Shown: piece after piece, positions 43,905 to 53,700 of the stretch | Layout: every line of letters starts with the position of its first letter | Numbering within the stretch: the first letter of the stretch is position 1 | Assembly: GCA_040766665.1 (NCBI GenBank) | Contig: JAXGQD010000003.1 | Span: 62,001-126,000 of the forward strand | Direction: 5' to 3' | From: JAXGQD01 sp040766665 | GTDB taxonomy: Bacteria > Bacillota > Clostridia > Saccharofermentanales > Fastidiosipilaceae | Length of the DNA stretch: 64,000 nucleotides | Made by a program: the position numbers and the translations under genes | The notes under the pieces: generated by a model | The model's database searches: none | What the model saw: the letters and a program-made list of their open reading frames with translations, nothing else | What the model was told of the DNA's origin: nothing

Positions 43905-45193
43905 TGATTATTGAACCGATACAAAATTTTTTGGGGCCTTATGGTCCGCACCTGGCTTGGGCTGTGCTCGCAGTGGCAGTCTTGATTTTACTGCGGACGG
44001 TTTACCTGCTCTTTATTTTTCCTCAGGCTCAATATGCCTTTTTATTGGAGTACGAGGATTCGCGGCGTTTCCTACCTTTTGTGGTGGCGGAGCTCTATTG
44101 TGCAGAATATCCGCGCTTGCCGATGGAGAAGTTGAAGCAACTCCTGCTCTTTTTTCTTCTGGGGACTGCGGCGCTGATCAGCGGGGTCTTGCTGGCGCTG
44201 AGTTTGCTTTTTCACTATGATCGCTTGCCTTTTGGGCAAAGTTTGGTCCTGCCTGTTGCCCTGATTGCACCGCTGAGCCTGTTTCTGCTGTTGCTTTTCT
44301 GGCTGCTGACGGAACGGCTGCGTGGACGTCTGCGCAGTTATTATCAGGGGACGGATTTTTACCGTCAAAGCGCCATCAGCGAGGCGGAGTTGCGCGGCAG
44401 TGACGGTTTGGCAAAAGGCATGCGCGGCGAATACTACGCCTGGCGCCTGTTTCAGGTGCTGCCGGCTGAGAAGTTTATCATCATCAGTCCGCTGGTGCCA
44501 AAGCCGAACGGGTCTTTTGCCGAGATTGACATGGTGGTGCTGAGCCGCAAAGGGATTTTTTGTGTGGAGGCGAAGAATCGCGAGGGCACCTTCCTGACCA
44601 GTCATTATACGGAGGGCAAAAGCCAATGGCGCTATGTCCAGGCGGCTGACGCCAAGCGCAAACTGCGCATCTCCAATATCGAAAATCCGCTGGTCCAAAA
44701 CCAGCACCACATCTGGACGCTGGCCAATTTTTGGCACATCGACAGCAAGTATTTTTTCAATGTGCTCTGCTTCGGCAATCAGGCGGACCTCAAACGCGCC
44801 ATGCCAGGCCAAGCGCAGCGCCTGAGCGGTGAGGGCAGTTTGCTCTACTATGGCCAACGCCACAAGCTCTATGAGCAGGCGCGGCAACTGCCGGATCGTC
44901 TGGGCTCGGCTCTGATTGAGCGCTTGTATAAGGAGTTGACGCAGTCTTGTCGCATGTCGCGGGTGCGGCGCGAGGCTATGCTCAATGAGCGACAAAGCAA
45001 TTGGCAAAAGCGCAAGTACCATGGCCGGCGCCAGCGCCGCTCAACGACCGCGGGTAACGATGGCAATAGCGGTGGCGGAAGCGGTGGCGGGAAAACGGCT
45101 GTCGCGCGTGCGGGTGCGGGCGTTAATCGAGCTGTGGCTAGCAAATCCAGCGCCAAGTCGGTCTCCAAGTCCGGAAATAAAAGGCGCAAATAG
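43904..45193 (+). CDS. NERD-domain membrane protein
   Basis: This 429-residue protein starts at a GTG that shares a base with the cutC stop. Hydrophobic segments lie near residues 17-37, 80-103 and 115-138. A NERD (nuclease-related) domain follows: KGMRGEYYAWRLFQVLP, then SFAEIDMVVLSRKGIFCVEAKNREG with the Asp and the ExK pair of this nuclease fold, and ENPLVQNQHHIWTLANF. The C-terminus is a basic, Gly/Ser/Lys-rich tail that could bind nucleic acid. The active-site residues look intact, so membrane-tethered nuclease activity is possible. The family's role is poorly known. It is translationally coupled to cutC. Confidence 0.85.
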   Translation: MIIEPIQNFLGPYGPHLAWAVLAVAVLILLRTVYLLFIFPQAQYAFLLEYEDSRRFLPFVVAELYCAEYPRLPMEKLKQLLLFFLLGTAALISGVLLALSLLFHYDRLPFGQSLVLPVALIAPLSLFLLLLFWLLTERLRGRLRSYYQGTDFYRQSAISEAELRGSDGLAKGMRGEYYAWRLFQVLPAEKFIIISPLVPKPNGSFAEIDMVVLSRKGIFCVEAKNREGTFLTSHYTEGKSQWRYVQAADAKRKLRISNIENPLVQNQHHIWTLANFWHIDSKYFFNVLCFGNQADLKRAMPGQAQRLSGEGSLLYYGQRHKLYEQARQLPDRLGSALIERLYKELTQSCRMSRVRREAMLNERQSNWQKRKYHGRRQRRSTTAGNDGNSGGGSGGGKTAVARAGAGVNRAVASKSSAKSVSKSGNKRRK

Positions 45194-45250
45194 GCATCCT
45201 CTAACACATTTTCACAGTCGCAGTGCTCAAAACCGCTCTATAAAGAAACA

Positions 45251-45294
45251 CGGCAAAATTTCCGCAAAGCCAATTTGCTATGGAAATTTTGTCG
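45251..45294. repeat. Inverted repeat after the NERD gene
   Basis: CGGCAAAATTTCC (45251-45263) pairs with GGAAATTTTGTCG (45282-45294), with one G-U or mismatch. The same CGGCAAAATTTCCG word occurs near 34717-34729. No T-run is linked; a repeat-derived hairpin is more likely than a terminator. Confidence 0.5.
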
Positions 45295-45353
45295 GATTTT
45301 GAGCGGAGTCGCGCAGCCTCGGAAGCCGTAACGGCCAGCGACGGATACAAAAA

Positions 45354-45385
45354 AGCCGCTTGGCAAATCAGATAAGCAAGCGGCT
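45354..45385 (-). terminator. Rho-independent terminator of the CpXC gene
   Basis: AGCCGCTTG (45354-45362) and CAAGCGGCT (45377-45385) are a perfect 9-bp stem. On the minus strand it is followed by TTTTTTG, so it ends the 45440-46234 transcript. Confidence 0.85.
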
Positions 45386-45439
45386 ATCTATATTAAAAAT
45401 TGAATGAATCTTAGCTTGAGACTCACTAGCGCTAAACCA

Positions 45440-46234
45440 CTATTGCGGTTTTGACAGATCCTGTACTGTAGCCAAAGCCCACTGTAAATCAATGAGTTGC
45501 CAGCCTTGGTCCGCCGGTAAAAGCGCTAGCAACTGCTTTAGTGCATTGTCATAGGGCTCACGTGTGCTCTCAAAACTGTTCCAGCCACTCTCTTCTTCCA
45601 GGACTTGGAAAAGGAAACCTTCGCCTGCATCATGGTCAGGCTCCGTCATTGTAGCGGCTTTAGCATGAGTGCCTCCGAAATTCATATCATACCCAACATC
45701 TTCGACAGACTCATTACCCGAATTGCCGTCACTCCCTTGCTCAGAGAGAAAATAAATCTCGTTTAAGACTTTTCCTTCCGCCTCCGCCAAACGCGTACGC
45801 ATCGCCAGTTTGACCAATTCCATCAGACGGTCGTCTAGCCCAGCTGAATAGAGATGGATTTTTTCGATTAAATCATTGTAGCTCGTCACTAAACGCAGGT
45901 GGTATCTCGTAGCCTCGGAGGCGCTGGTACCCAAAAGTTCAGCGGCGTCGGGCAGAGGCATTGTTTCAACCAAGTCTCGATTGTTTTCCAGTAAGTCTTT
46001 GTTTTGGGGGCAATAATAGAAGAGCTGTTTGGCCGCGGCATCCACATAGAGGAAGGGTTCGGCCATGATGACCTCTTCCCCGCAATTGGAGCACTCGAAG
46101 GCTTGCAGCTCTTTCTTTAAAATACGTTCTTTTAGATCAGGGTCTTCCTGCACATGTACACGTTCCCAAATCACCACGGATTCTTCGCCGGCACAGTGCG
46201 GGCACACGACATAGTCTTTGTGAAATCTTGTCAT
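45440..46234 (-). CDS. CpXC-domain zinc-binding protein
   Basis: This 264-residue protein begins with a zinc-binding part holding two Cys-x-x-Cys pairs, VVCPHCAGEE and FECSNCGEEV, and a further Cys in FYYCPQNKD. This CPxC...CxxC layout fits the CpXC family of small bacterial zinc proteins, whose function is unknown. The rest is acidic and helical without recognised motifs. It has no signal peptide and is presumably cytoplasmic. It lies 47 bases after the DUF948-like gene in the same direction and ends at a clear terminator. Confidence 0.75.
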   Translation of the reverse strand: MTRFHKDYVVCPHCAGEESVVIWERVHVQEDPDLKERILKKELQAFECSNCGEEVIMAEPFLYVDAAAKQLFYYCPQNKDLLENNRDLVETMPLPDAAELLGTSASEATRYHLRLVTSYNDLIEKIHLYSAGLDDRLMELVKLAMRTRLAEAEGKVLNEIYFLSEQGSDGNSGNESVEDVGYDMNFGGTHAKAATMTEPDHDAGEGFLFQVLEEESGWNSFESTREPYDNALKQLLALLPADQGWQLIDLQWALATVQDLSKPQ

Positions 46235-46281
46235 AATACTCTAACTGGATACTCTAGCTGGTCTCAATCAGTGATATCAGC

Positions 46282-46968
46282 TTACAGCGCGGATTTGATT
46301 TTGGAGACGACTTTTTCAGCCTTGGCCTGCGCTTTGGCGGCCGCTTTGGCCTGTTCGGCCTTGGCTTGGGCTTTGAGTTTTTCGGCTTTCGCCTGGGCTT
46401 GCGCCTTGGCTTTTTCGGCGCGACGCTTTTGCCCTGCTTTGACTGCTCCAAATACTTTTACACCGGTCTTGATATAGCTGGTGATCTTGTCCATATTGTC
46501 CAGGGGTTTACTGACCACATTGGCGACCGAATGCAGGGGTTTGCTGACGATGCCGACCAGGGAATCAACGGAATCGGTCACATCGGTGACTAAACCACCC
46601 ACAGAGCCCACCACACCGTCTACGGTCGTGACAACGCCACCGACAGAGCCGGTCACTTTGGTCACATCGTTCAAAATCTTCGGTACAGTAACTGCGGTGG
46701 CATCCGTGATGTCTATCACATTTCCGGTAATGGTCTGCACGTCATCGACAATGGCCGGGACTTTCTTGGCGGTTTCGTCGATGCTCGGAGTAATGTCGTC
46801 GAGCAGCTTCTTCACCGATTTAATGGTCGCTGCCAGTCTGAAAAATAACACGGCCAATCCGACAAGGGCGGCTGCACCTGCCAAAGCTAGCAGCAGATTG
46901 AGTAAGTCACTCAGATTGATCGTCACCTGTGTCATGAGCACCGGCACGCCGGTCAAAATATTCTGCAT
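46282..46968 (-). CDS. DUF948-like membrane protein with Ala/Lys-rich tail
   Basis: This 228-residue protein has one N-terminal membrane helix (LLNLLLALAGAAALVGLAVLFFRLA), then a long helical region built of repeating Val/Asp/Thr units (VTGSVGGVVTTVDGVVGSVGG), which resembles DUF948 and YtxG-like proteins. The end is a charged coiled-coil of AKAQAKAEK type, about 45 residues. GGAGG precedes the ATG. The next upstream gene encodes a YtxH-like protein; the same pairing (ytxG-ytxH) occurs in Bacillus as stress-related genes. The function is unknown. Confidence 0.7.
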   Translation of the reverse strand: MQNILTGVPVLMTQVTINLSDLLNLLLALAGAAALVGLAVLFFRLAATIKSVKKLLDDITPSIDETAKKVPAIVDDVQTITGNVIDITDATAVTVPKILNDVTKVTGSVGGVVTTVDGVVGSVGGLVTDVTDSVDSLVGIVSKPLHSVANVVSKPLDNMDKITSYIKTGVKVFGAVKAGQKRRAEKAKAQAQAKAEKLKAQAKAEQAKAAAKAQAKAEKVVSKIKSAL

Positions 46969-47095
46969 AAAAAATCCTCCCTATAGCACAGGAGCCTTGC
47001 GCTACCCAAATGAGTCTCGCAAAGCTCGTTGTCATGCTATGTCAAATGAATGGCTAAAACATCAGCCTATTACGGCTTAGAAACACGAAACTGTG

Positions 47096-47533
47096 TTAAC
47101 CTTCAACGGCCTCAACGGCATCTGCAATTTCTTCGGTCAAGACGTCTTCTGCTCTGCCTGCTGCTTCGCGTGCTTTTCTGCGAGCGTCACGGGCGGCTGC
47201 TCTGGCCATTTTGGCGGCATCGTCGACCACATCACCGAGATCTTCGTCTCTATGCATGAAGCGGTTGACACCATCTTCTACGCGGCCATAAAGGTCGGTA
47301 GCGGTGTGTTTAATTTTTCTGCCGGCTTCAACGGATTTTTCCTTGACCACATCAGCACTCTTAACGGCAAAATCCGCGATGTCCTGACGTGTTTCCTTAC
47401 CTGACTGAGGAGCCAGCAAGAGCCCTGCTGCGGCACCGGCAAGTAAGCCTAATACACCAGCGGCAATGGCGTCGCGATGACGGTTTCTTCTGTTCTGTCC
47501 GGTAAATGCACCAACGATTTCTTCAATAAACAT
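47096..47533 (-). CDS. YtxH-like protein
   Basis: This 145-residue protein has a short membrane helix with the family pattern AAGVLGLLAGAAAGLLLAPQSGKETRQDI, followed by a long amphipathic helical tail rich in Ala, Asp, Lys and Arg. This matches YtxH, a widespread small protein annotated as general stress or gas-vesicle-like. GGAGGACA precedes the ATG. It probably forms an operon with the DUF948-like and CpXC genes downstream, although 127 bases separate it from the first. The tail may form a coiled coil at the membrane. Confidence 0.85.
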   Translation of the reverse strand: MFIEEIVGAFTGQNRRNRHRDAIAAGVLGLLAGAAAGLLLAPQSGKETRQDIADFAVKSADVVKEKSVEAGRKIKHTATDLYGRVEDGVNRFMHRDEDLGDVVDDAAKMARAAARDARRKAREAAGRAEDVLTEEIADAVEAVEG

Positions 47534-47756
47534 TGTATGTCCTCCTCTTTATCGATTGCTCCCAAACCTCTTGTATCCGTAAGGGGAATCGTTTTGGTAT
47601 TCAGTAATAAAATTGTAACACACTCAGTAAAAAGCAAGAACTGTTCGGGGCGATTTTTGCAAAAAAACTTATAGATTGTCGATACTGCACAAGACTACAC
47701 GGCTGGCCACTTTTACCGTATTATAGGTCTAAAGTCATCTTCTGACGGAGGTAGTC

Positions 47757-49109
47757 ATGCAAATCGTTATCTGCGGAGCCGGCAAAGTGGGCGAAGCCCT
47801 GTGCCGGGATCTCAGCAATGAAGACCACAATGTGGTCCTGATTGAAAATTCCGAACGCCGCCTGCAACAGATGATCAACTCCGTTGACATCACCGGCGTT
47901 GTCGGCAATGCCGCCCTTTTCGACGTCCAAAATGAAGCCGAAGTTGCAGACTGCGACATTTTTATCGCGGTCACACCCGATGACGAAGCGAATATCATTG
48001 CCGCCATCACGGCCGGTAAGCTGGGCGCTAAAAACATCGTCGCCCGCGTGCGCAGCCCGGAGTATTCCGGACAAATGGAATTCCTGCGCGAGGCCATGGG
48101 CATCACGCTCATGATTAACCCCGAACTTGAAGCAGCGGTGGAAATTATGCGTATGCTGCAATTCCCAGCAGCGCTGAGTGTTGAGCCTTTTGGCAAAGGA
48201 CGCGTTAATCTGGTCGAGGTTGTGCTGAAAGCCACTTCACCTGTCGTGAATAAAAGCCTTAAGGAAATTGGCCGTAATTTTGGTGACGTACTGATATGTG
48301 TCGTCGAGCGCCACGGTGAGGTCACCATCCCCGGCGGTAATTTCGTTCTGAGAGAAGGCGACCGGCTCTATCTGAGCGGCGATGCTTCCGAAGTTCGCAC
48401 CTTTTGCAATGGGGGCAGCGAGAAGGCGCAACGAGTGAATACGGCTCTCTTGGTGGGTGGCGGCCGGATTACGCGCTATCTTTTGCCACGTATGGAGAAA
48501 ATACATATGCGTGCCCGTGTCATCGAAGCCAAAGAGAGTATCGCGGAAATGCTGGCTGCTGAATTTCCCAGCGTCGAAATCATCTGCGGTGACGGCACCA
48601 GCCAAGCCTTTTTGAAAGAAGAACGCCTGCAAAATTTTGACGTGCTGATTGCTTTGACCGGTATTGATGAGGAAAATCTACTACTGGCGATTTATGCGGC
48701 CAAACAGGGCGTGCCGAAAACCATCACGAAGGTGAATCGCACAGACTTGTTAAAGGTTCTGGAAGATGTCGGCCTGCAATCCGTCATTACCCCTCACCGT
48801 CTCATCGCCGATCACATCATCCGCTTTGTGCGTTCGGTCGAGAATTCTCAGGGCTCCAATATTGAAGCTTTTTACAAATTGGCTGACGGACACGCCGAAG
48901 CCCTGCAGTTCAAGGTGCAGGAATCCAGCCCGGTGTGCAGGCAGCGGCTGATGGATTTAAAAATCAAATCCGAAGTGCTCATTACCTGCATTATTAGGGA
49001 TAACAAAATTATCTATCCCAGCGGTCAAGACATGATTTTGCCCGGAGACGATGTGGTCATCGTCACGAAAAGGCCTAACTTCCAAGATGTTTCTGACATC
49101 TTGGAGTGA
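47757..49109 (+). CDS. trkA: Trk potassium transporter peripheral NAD-binding protein
   Basis: This 450-residue cytoplasmic protein gates the Trk potassium channel. It contains two tandem RCK units: the first opens MQIVICGAGKVGEALCRDL with the GxGxxG nucleotide site and has the acidic strand NVVLIENSERRL, followed by a TrkA-C domain near residues 135-220; the second has LLVGGGRITRYLLPRM, then EIICGDGTSQAFLKEE, and a second TrkA-C domain ending SGQDMILPGDDVVIV. GGAGG precedes the ATG. trkH follows 59 bases downstream in the same direction, giving a complete uptake system. Confidence 0.95.
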   Translation: MQIVICGAGKVGEALCRDLSNEDHNVVLIENSERRLQQMINSVDITGVVGNAALFDVQNEAEVADCDIFIAVTPDDEANIIAAITAGKLGAKNIVARVRSPEYSGQMEFLREAMGITLMINPELEAAVEIMRMLQFPAALSVEPFGKGRVNLVEVVLKATSPVVNKSLKEIGRNFGDVLICVVERHGEVTIPGGNFVLREGDRLYLSGDASEVRTFCNGGSEKAQRVNTALLVGGGRITRYLLPRMEKIHMRARVIEAKESIAEMLAAEFPSVEIICGDGTSQAFLKEERLQNFDVLIALTGIDEENLLLAIYAAKQGVPKTITKVNRTDLLKVLEDVGLQSVITPHRLIADHIIRFVRSVENSQGSNIEAFYKLADGHAEALQFKVQESSPVCRQRLMDLKIKSEVLITCIIRDNKIIYPSGQDMILPGDDVVIVTKRPNFQDVSDILE

Positions 49110-49168
49110 GACTCAGCTTCCTTATCCTAATTTTTAGGAGCTTAGATTTTAGGAGTTAAGAACTTGTT

Positions 49169-50617
49169 ATGAATCTGCAAATGGTCCGCTTCGTTCTCGG
49201 CCGCATCATGTGTATCATTGCCCTGCTCATGATTCCCTCAATTATTGTGGCACTGATCTATGCTGAAGGCTGGGCTGGCGTCAGACCATTCATCCTCAGC
49301 ATGCTTATCACCTTTATCCCAGGTATGCTCATGTCTCTCAAAAGGCCCGAGCGCAGCGAATACTTTATGCGCGAAGGCTTTGTCGTGGTTGCCCTTTCCT
49401 GGGTACTGCTGAGTATTTTGGGCGCTCTCCCCTTCTATTTAAGTGGATATATCAGCAACCCGGTCGATGCGATTTTTGAAACGGCGTCAGGCTTCACCAC
49501 CACAGGTTCGAGCATTCTAACCAATGTCGAAGCGCTCAGTCACTCCATGCTCTTCTGGCGTTCCTTTACCCACTTGGTCGGAGGTATGGGGGTATTGGTT
49601 TTCGCTTTGGCCGTTATGCCGAAGATTGATTCAGACGATGTTTTTATCATGCGTGCAGAGGTGCCCGGTCCTATTTTTGGTAAAATCCGCTCCCGTGTAC
49701 GCAGCTCAGCCCGTATCCTCTACCTCATCTATCTCGCCATGACCCTCCTTCTCATTGTGCTGCTCTACGCCGGTGGTATACCGCTTTTCGATTCTTTTGT
49801 CAATGCATTTGGTGCAGCCGGAACCGGTGGCTTTGGTATTAAAAATACTTCCATCGCTTACTACAACTCGGCTTACATCGAATACGTTTTAGGCATCGGC
49901 ATGATTCTATTCGGTGTGAACTTCAACCTCTACTACGCCCTGCTCATCGGCCACTTCAAAGATTTCTTCAAAAGTGAGGAACTGCGCTGGTATTTGGGCA
50001 TCATTGCGGGCGCCATCGGCCTGATTTTTATCAACACCATGTCCCACTACGACTCGATCGCGCGCCAATTCCGCGATATCTTTTTCACAGTCAGCTCTAT
50101 CATCACCACGACCGGCTATTCCACCTATAACTATAATGACTGGCCGATGTTTTCCCATGTTGTCTTGTTGGGCTTGATGTTCATCGGCGCCATGGCCGGC
50201 TCGACAGCGGGCGGTTTGAAAATCAGCCGTATCGCGATTTACGTCAAGTCGACTTTTCAGGAAATCCGCCGCAATCTCAGTCCCAATAGGCGTCTAGCCC
50301 TGCGTTTTGAGGGCAAAAAAGTCAACAACGAATTGATCAGTCAAATCAGTTTCTACCTAACAACTTACATTGGAATATTTTGTATCCTGTTACTGATTGT
50401 TTCGATTAACGCACCCAATTTTGTCTCCGCCTTTTCAGCTGTTAGCGCCACCTTTAACAATATCGGCCCCGGCTTGGATGTGGTCGGTCCTGCGGGCAAT
50501 TATGCTTCATTGACCAATTTATCCAAAGTCGCTTTAAGTATCGGAATGGTGATGGGGCGCCTAGAGCTTTTTCCGATTATCGTGCTTTTCGCTCCCAGTA
50601 CCTGGAGAAAAACCTAA
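49169..50617 (+). CDS. trkH: Trk/Ktr potassium uptake channel subunit
   Basis: This 482-residue integral membrane protein is the potassium-conducting subunit. Its four pore loops are visible: ETASGFTTTGSSIL, FGAAGTGGFGIKN, VSSIITTTGYSTYNY and VSATFNNIGPGLD, each with the filter Gly. About ten membrane helices surround them. It pairs with the adjacent trkA gene product. The C-terminus (GRLELFPIIVLFAPSTWRK) is typical of TrkH. An ATG at 49169 follows a GGAG-containing spacer. Confidence 0.95.
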   Translation: MNLQMVRFVLGRIMCIIALLMIPSIIVALIYAEGWAGVRPFILSMLITFIPGMLMSLKRPERSEYFMREGFVVVALSWVLLSILGALPFYLSGYISNPVDAIFETASGFTTTGSSILTNVEALSHSMLFWRSFTHLVGGMGVLVFALAVMPKIDSDDVFIMRAEVPGPIFGKIRSRVRSSARILYLIYLAMTLLLIVLLYAGGIPLFDSFVNAFGAAGTGGFGIKNTSIAYYNSAYIEYVLGIGMILFGVNFNLYYALLIGHFKDFFKSEELRWYLGIIAGAIGLIFINTMSHYDSIARQFRDIFFTVSSIITTTGYSTYNYNDWPMFSHVVLLGLMFIGAMAGSTAGGLKISRIAIYVKSTFQEIRRNLSPNRRLALRFEGKKVNNELISQISFYLTTYIGIFCILLLIVSINAPNFVSAFSAVSATFNNIGPGLDVVGPAGNYASLTNLSKVALSIGMVMGRLELFPIIVLFAPSTWRKT

Positions 50618-50714
50618 GGCTCTCTATAACTGCGTTCTCAACGCTGCTGCTTTTTTGGGCCTCGGACGTCTGAAATTTCCGTTAATGATATAATTATCGT
50701 TTACGGAGGGCCTC

Positions 50715-53700
50715 ATGCAAGTCAGTATCACACTCAGCGAAATACAAAATTTAGCCACGAACGGTAAGGTTTTTGCCCGGGGTAAAGCCATAGCCCAGGG
50801 CGATGCCATTCTGGCGCTCTACTATCTTGAAGAAGTCCACGTGCTTTTGGCAAAAGTCCAGAGCAGCCAATCCGATACGGTGTATTTGGTGCAGATTCAT
50901 CTCAGCCAGCGCGATCGTCCCAAGCGCATCAGCTGCAGTTGCCCTGCGGCACGCCAGTATTTGGGCTGCTGTAAACACATGGTCGCTGTCTTGCTGCGTT
51001 CCATGGACGAAAGATTGGAAAAAATGCCGCGCTGGCAGGGTCAGCTACCTGCTTTGCCGGTGGATTTTGCCGAAAATCGCAAAACCTATACCGAAGCGGA
51101 AGAGAAAACGCCCGATAGGGTGGCGCCTCGCACTCCGGCTGCAGAACTGCGCAGTGAAAGCCTGCCAGCTCGTTCGGCCACCATCGAGCAAAACACCGCG
51201 GTGGCGACAAAAATGGATGCCAAAACAGCGGCTGACCTTGCGGCTCCGCTACGTCTGATGCAGTTGCGTAGCCTGATGTCCAGGAATGAAATCGCTGAAG
51301 ACACTCATACCGAAGCAAGAGAAAGCCTGCATTTTGAACTCCTGCTGCAGCTGCCAAAGTTGACAGCGGAAACCGCTCTCCTCTCAGCTCATATCCGCAT
51401 TGAGCAGGGTGCACAGCAGCGTACATATAAGGTCAAGCAGCTCGAAGCTTTCTTGGAAAACCTGGCCGCAGGTAAAAGCTACTATTTCGGCCAAGCCTTA
51501 AACTTTGACCCGCAGATTCATGCTTTCGATTCGGTGGGTGAACGCTTCCTGAACTGGCTACTGCAAATCCGTGACCGCGCGGTGGAGCGCCAGCCCTATG
51601 AGTATCTCTCGAAGAACACCCACTTCAATGGTCCTGCACTCCTGCTCAATCCGCAGCGCCTCTGGGATTTCATGCAGCATTTTGCCACAGACAGTGCAGC
51701 CCTGGGACTTAAAATAAGCCGCGGACCGGCGGAAAAAGCAGTGCCGGCCGTCATTAAGCGAGCTTTCCCGCCTCTGCACTTTTACTGGGCTGAAAATAAG
51801 AGCGAAGCGGGTCAATTGCTGAGCCTGACACTACGTAAAAACAATAACGAAGTGGTCCAGGTGTACAGCCCACAGGCTTTGAAAGATAAAGAAGAGGCGG
51901 CTGATCTGCGCCTGCTGACCCGCGACGCGGCGCTTTTGCTTTATCAGGAACAAATCTACTGCCTGCCCGGCCAGGATTTGCATTCCGCCACCCTGCGCCT
52001 GCTCCTGCAGCAGTTGGCGCTCAGTGAGAACCGGCGTCTGGATTTCAGCGCGCGCTATGCGGCCGCCTTCCTGACCCAGGTTTACCCGCTTTTACATGCA
52101 AACGGAAACTTGCGTCTCTCCCCCACACAGGACGAAGCCGTAGTGAATACTGCACTTCAGCCCTCGGTCTGGTTGGACCGTGATGGCAGAGCCATTCGTT
52201 TACAGTTGGGTTTTTCCTATGGAAAATACTTGCTCAATGCCCACCCCGCCTCAGATGAACACTGTGTCGTCGTCGACAGCGAGCTCGCTCAAAAGGGCAG
52301 TGAGTCCTTGCTCGAAACAGCCCCGGCAGTGGTGCCACCCGTCATCATAAGGGATACGCGGCGCGAGACCGCCCTTTACCGGCTGCTCGAGCAATATAAA
52401 TTTCTGGCTCAGCCCATTCGTAAGATGGGCAAAAGCAAAGCCTCCCGTCTCTCGCTCAGTCCCGCTTTGCCCGAGCCCGAGCGCGGTGCTCATGCCGCCT
52501 ATTATCTCTTCGGCGAAAGCCAAATCGTGAACTTTTTGGGCGATGGCATTGACACCCTGCGCGAACAGGGGGTCACCCTCTACCTCAGCCGCCAGTTCAA
52601 GCAGATGATGCTGCGTCCCTTGGCCCCCTTTAAAGCCCGCCTGCGTATCGATGAGTCCTCACAGTTGTTGCACTTTGACGTCGACGATTGGCCTTATACG
52701 CAGGACGAAATGCAGCGCATCCTCAGCGCCTATCGCGAAAAACGCAGTTATGCCCGCCTGAAAGACGGCAGCTTTGTGCAATGGCAGTTATCCGAAGAGC
52801 AGGCAACGGAGACAGAAGCCTACGTTGACGCCAACTCAGACGCGTTGGACAGCGACGCTCACGAGTTGCAAAGTGACAGCCACAAACTAGCCTTGCTCAA
52901 CAGCTTTGAACTCTGGGGCGCCAAGACCGAGGAGGGACAGATCAGTCTACCCGCCTACCGTGCCGTGCATTTTGCCCATATGCTCTACGGAGCAGCAAAC
53001 GACCAGGCCTATGCCGATCTGCTGGATACCACGACGGCAGATGCCCGGCTGAGTCAAATGCTGCGCGCCATAGAAGAGCCTTCCAGCCTGCAATTCGACG
53101 TGCCGGCAGAACTGCAGGCCATCCTGCGCCGCTATCAAGTCAGCGGTTTTCACTGGCTCTGCAGCTTGGATTACTACGGTTTCGGCGGTATTTTGGCCGA
53201 TGATATGGGCCTTGGCAAAACCCTCCAAGCCCTCAGTTACATCCGCTACAAAAAAGATCAACAGCCGCAACCTGTGCTGGTCGCCGCCCCCACCTCGCTG
53301 ATTTACAACTGGCAGGCCGAGGCGAAAAAGTTTTTACCCGACTTGAAAGTCCTGCTGCTGGAAGGCACAAAAAAAGCCCGCCTCAGCCAAATCGAGCGCA
53401 TCAATGACTATGAACTCATCGTCTGTTCCTATGCTGTACTGCGCCAGGACAGCAAGGACTTGCGCGCTTTCGAGTTTTCGGCCTTCTTTATCGATGAAGC
53501 CCAGTTCATCAAAAACCCCAATACGCAGACGGCACGCGCGGTTAAAAAAATCTCCGCCAGTAGGCGCTTCGCCCTAACCGGCACCCCCATAGAGAACAGT
53601 CTTTCCGAGCTCTGGTCCATCTTTGATTTCCTGATGCCGGGCTATCTCTTCAGCCAACGCCGTTTTCAGGAACGCCTGGAGACCCCCATCGTACGGGAAC

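Noticed and set aside
44072..45022. 316-codon open frame antisense to the NERD gene
   Set aside because: Composition is Gln/Arg-rich without motifs and mirrors the coding strand.
43904..47533. Defence island around the NERD and CpXC genes
   Set aside because: Neighbours are housekeeping or stress-type genes (cutC, YtxH, trk); no restriction, nuclease-helicase or toxin modules accompany them.
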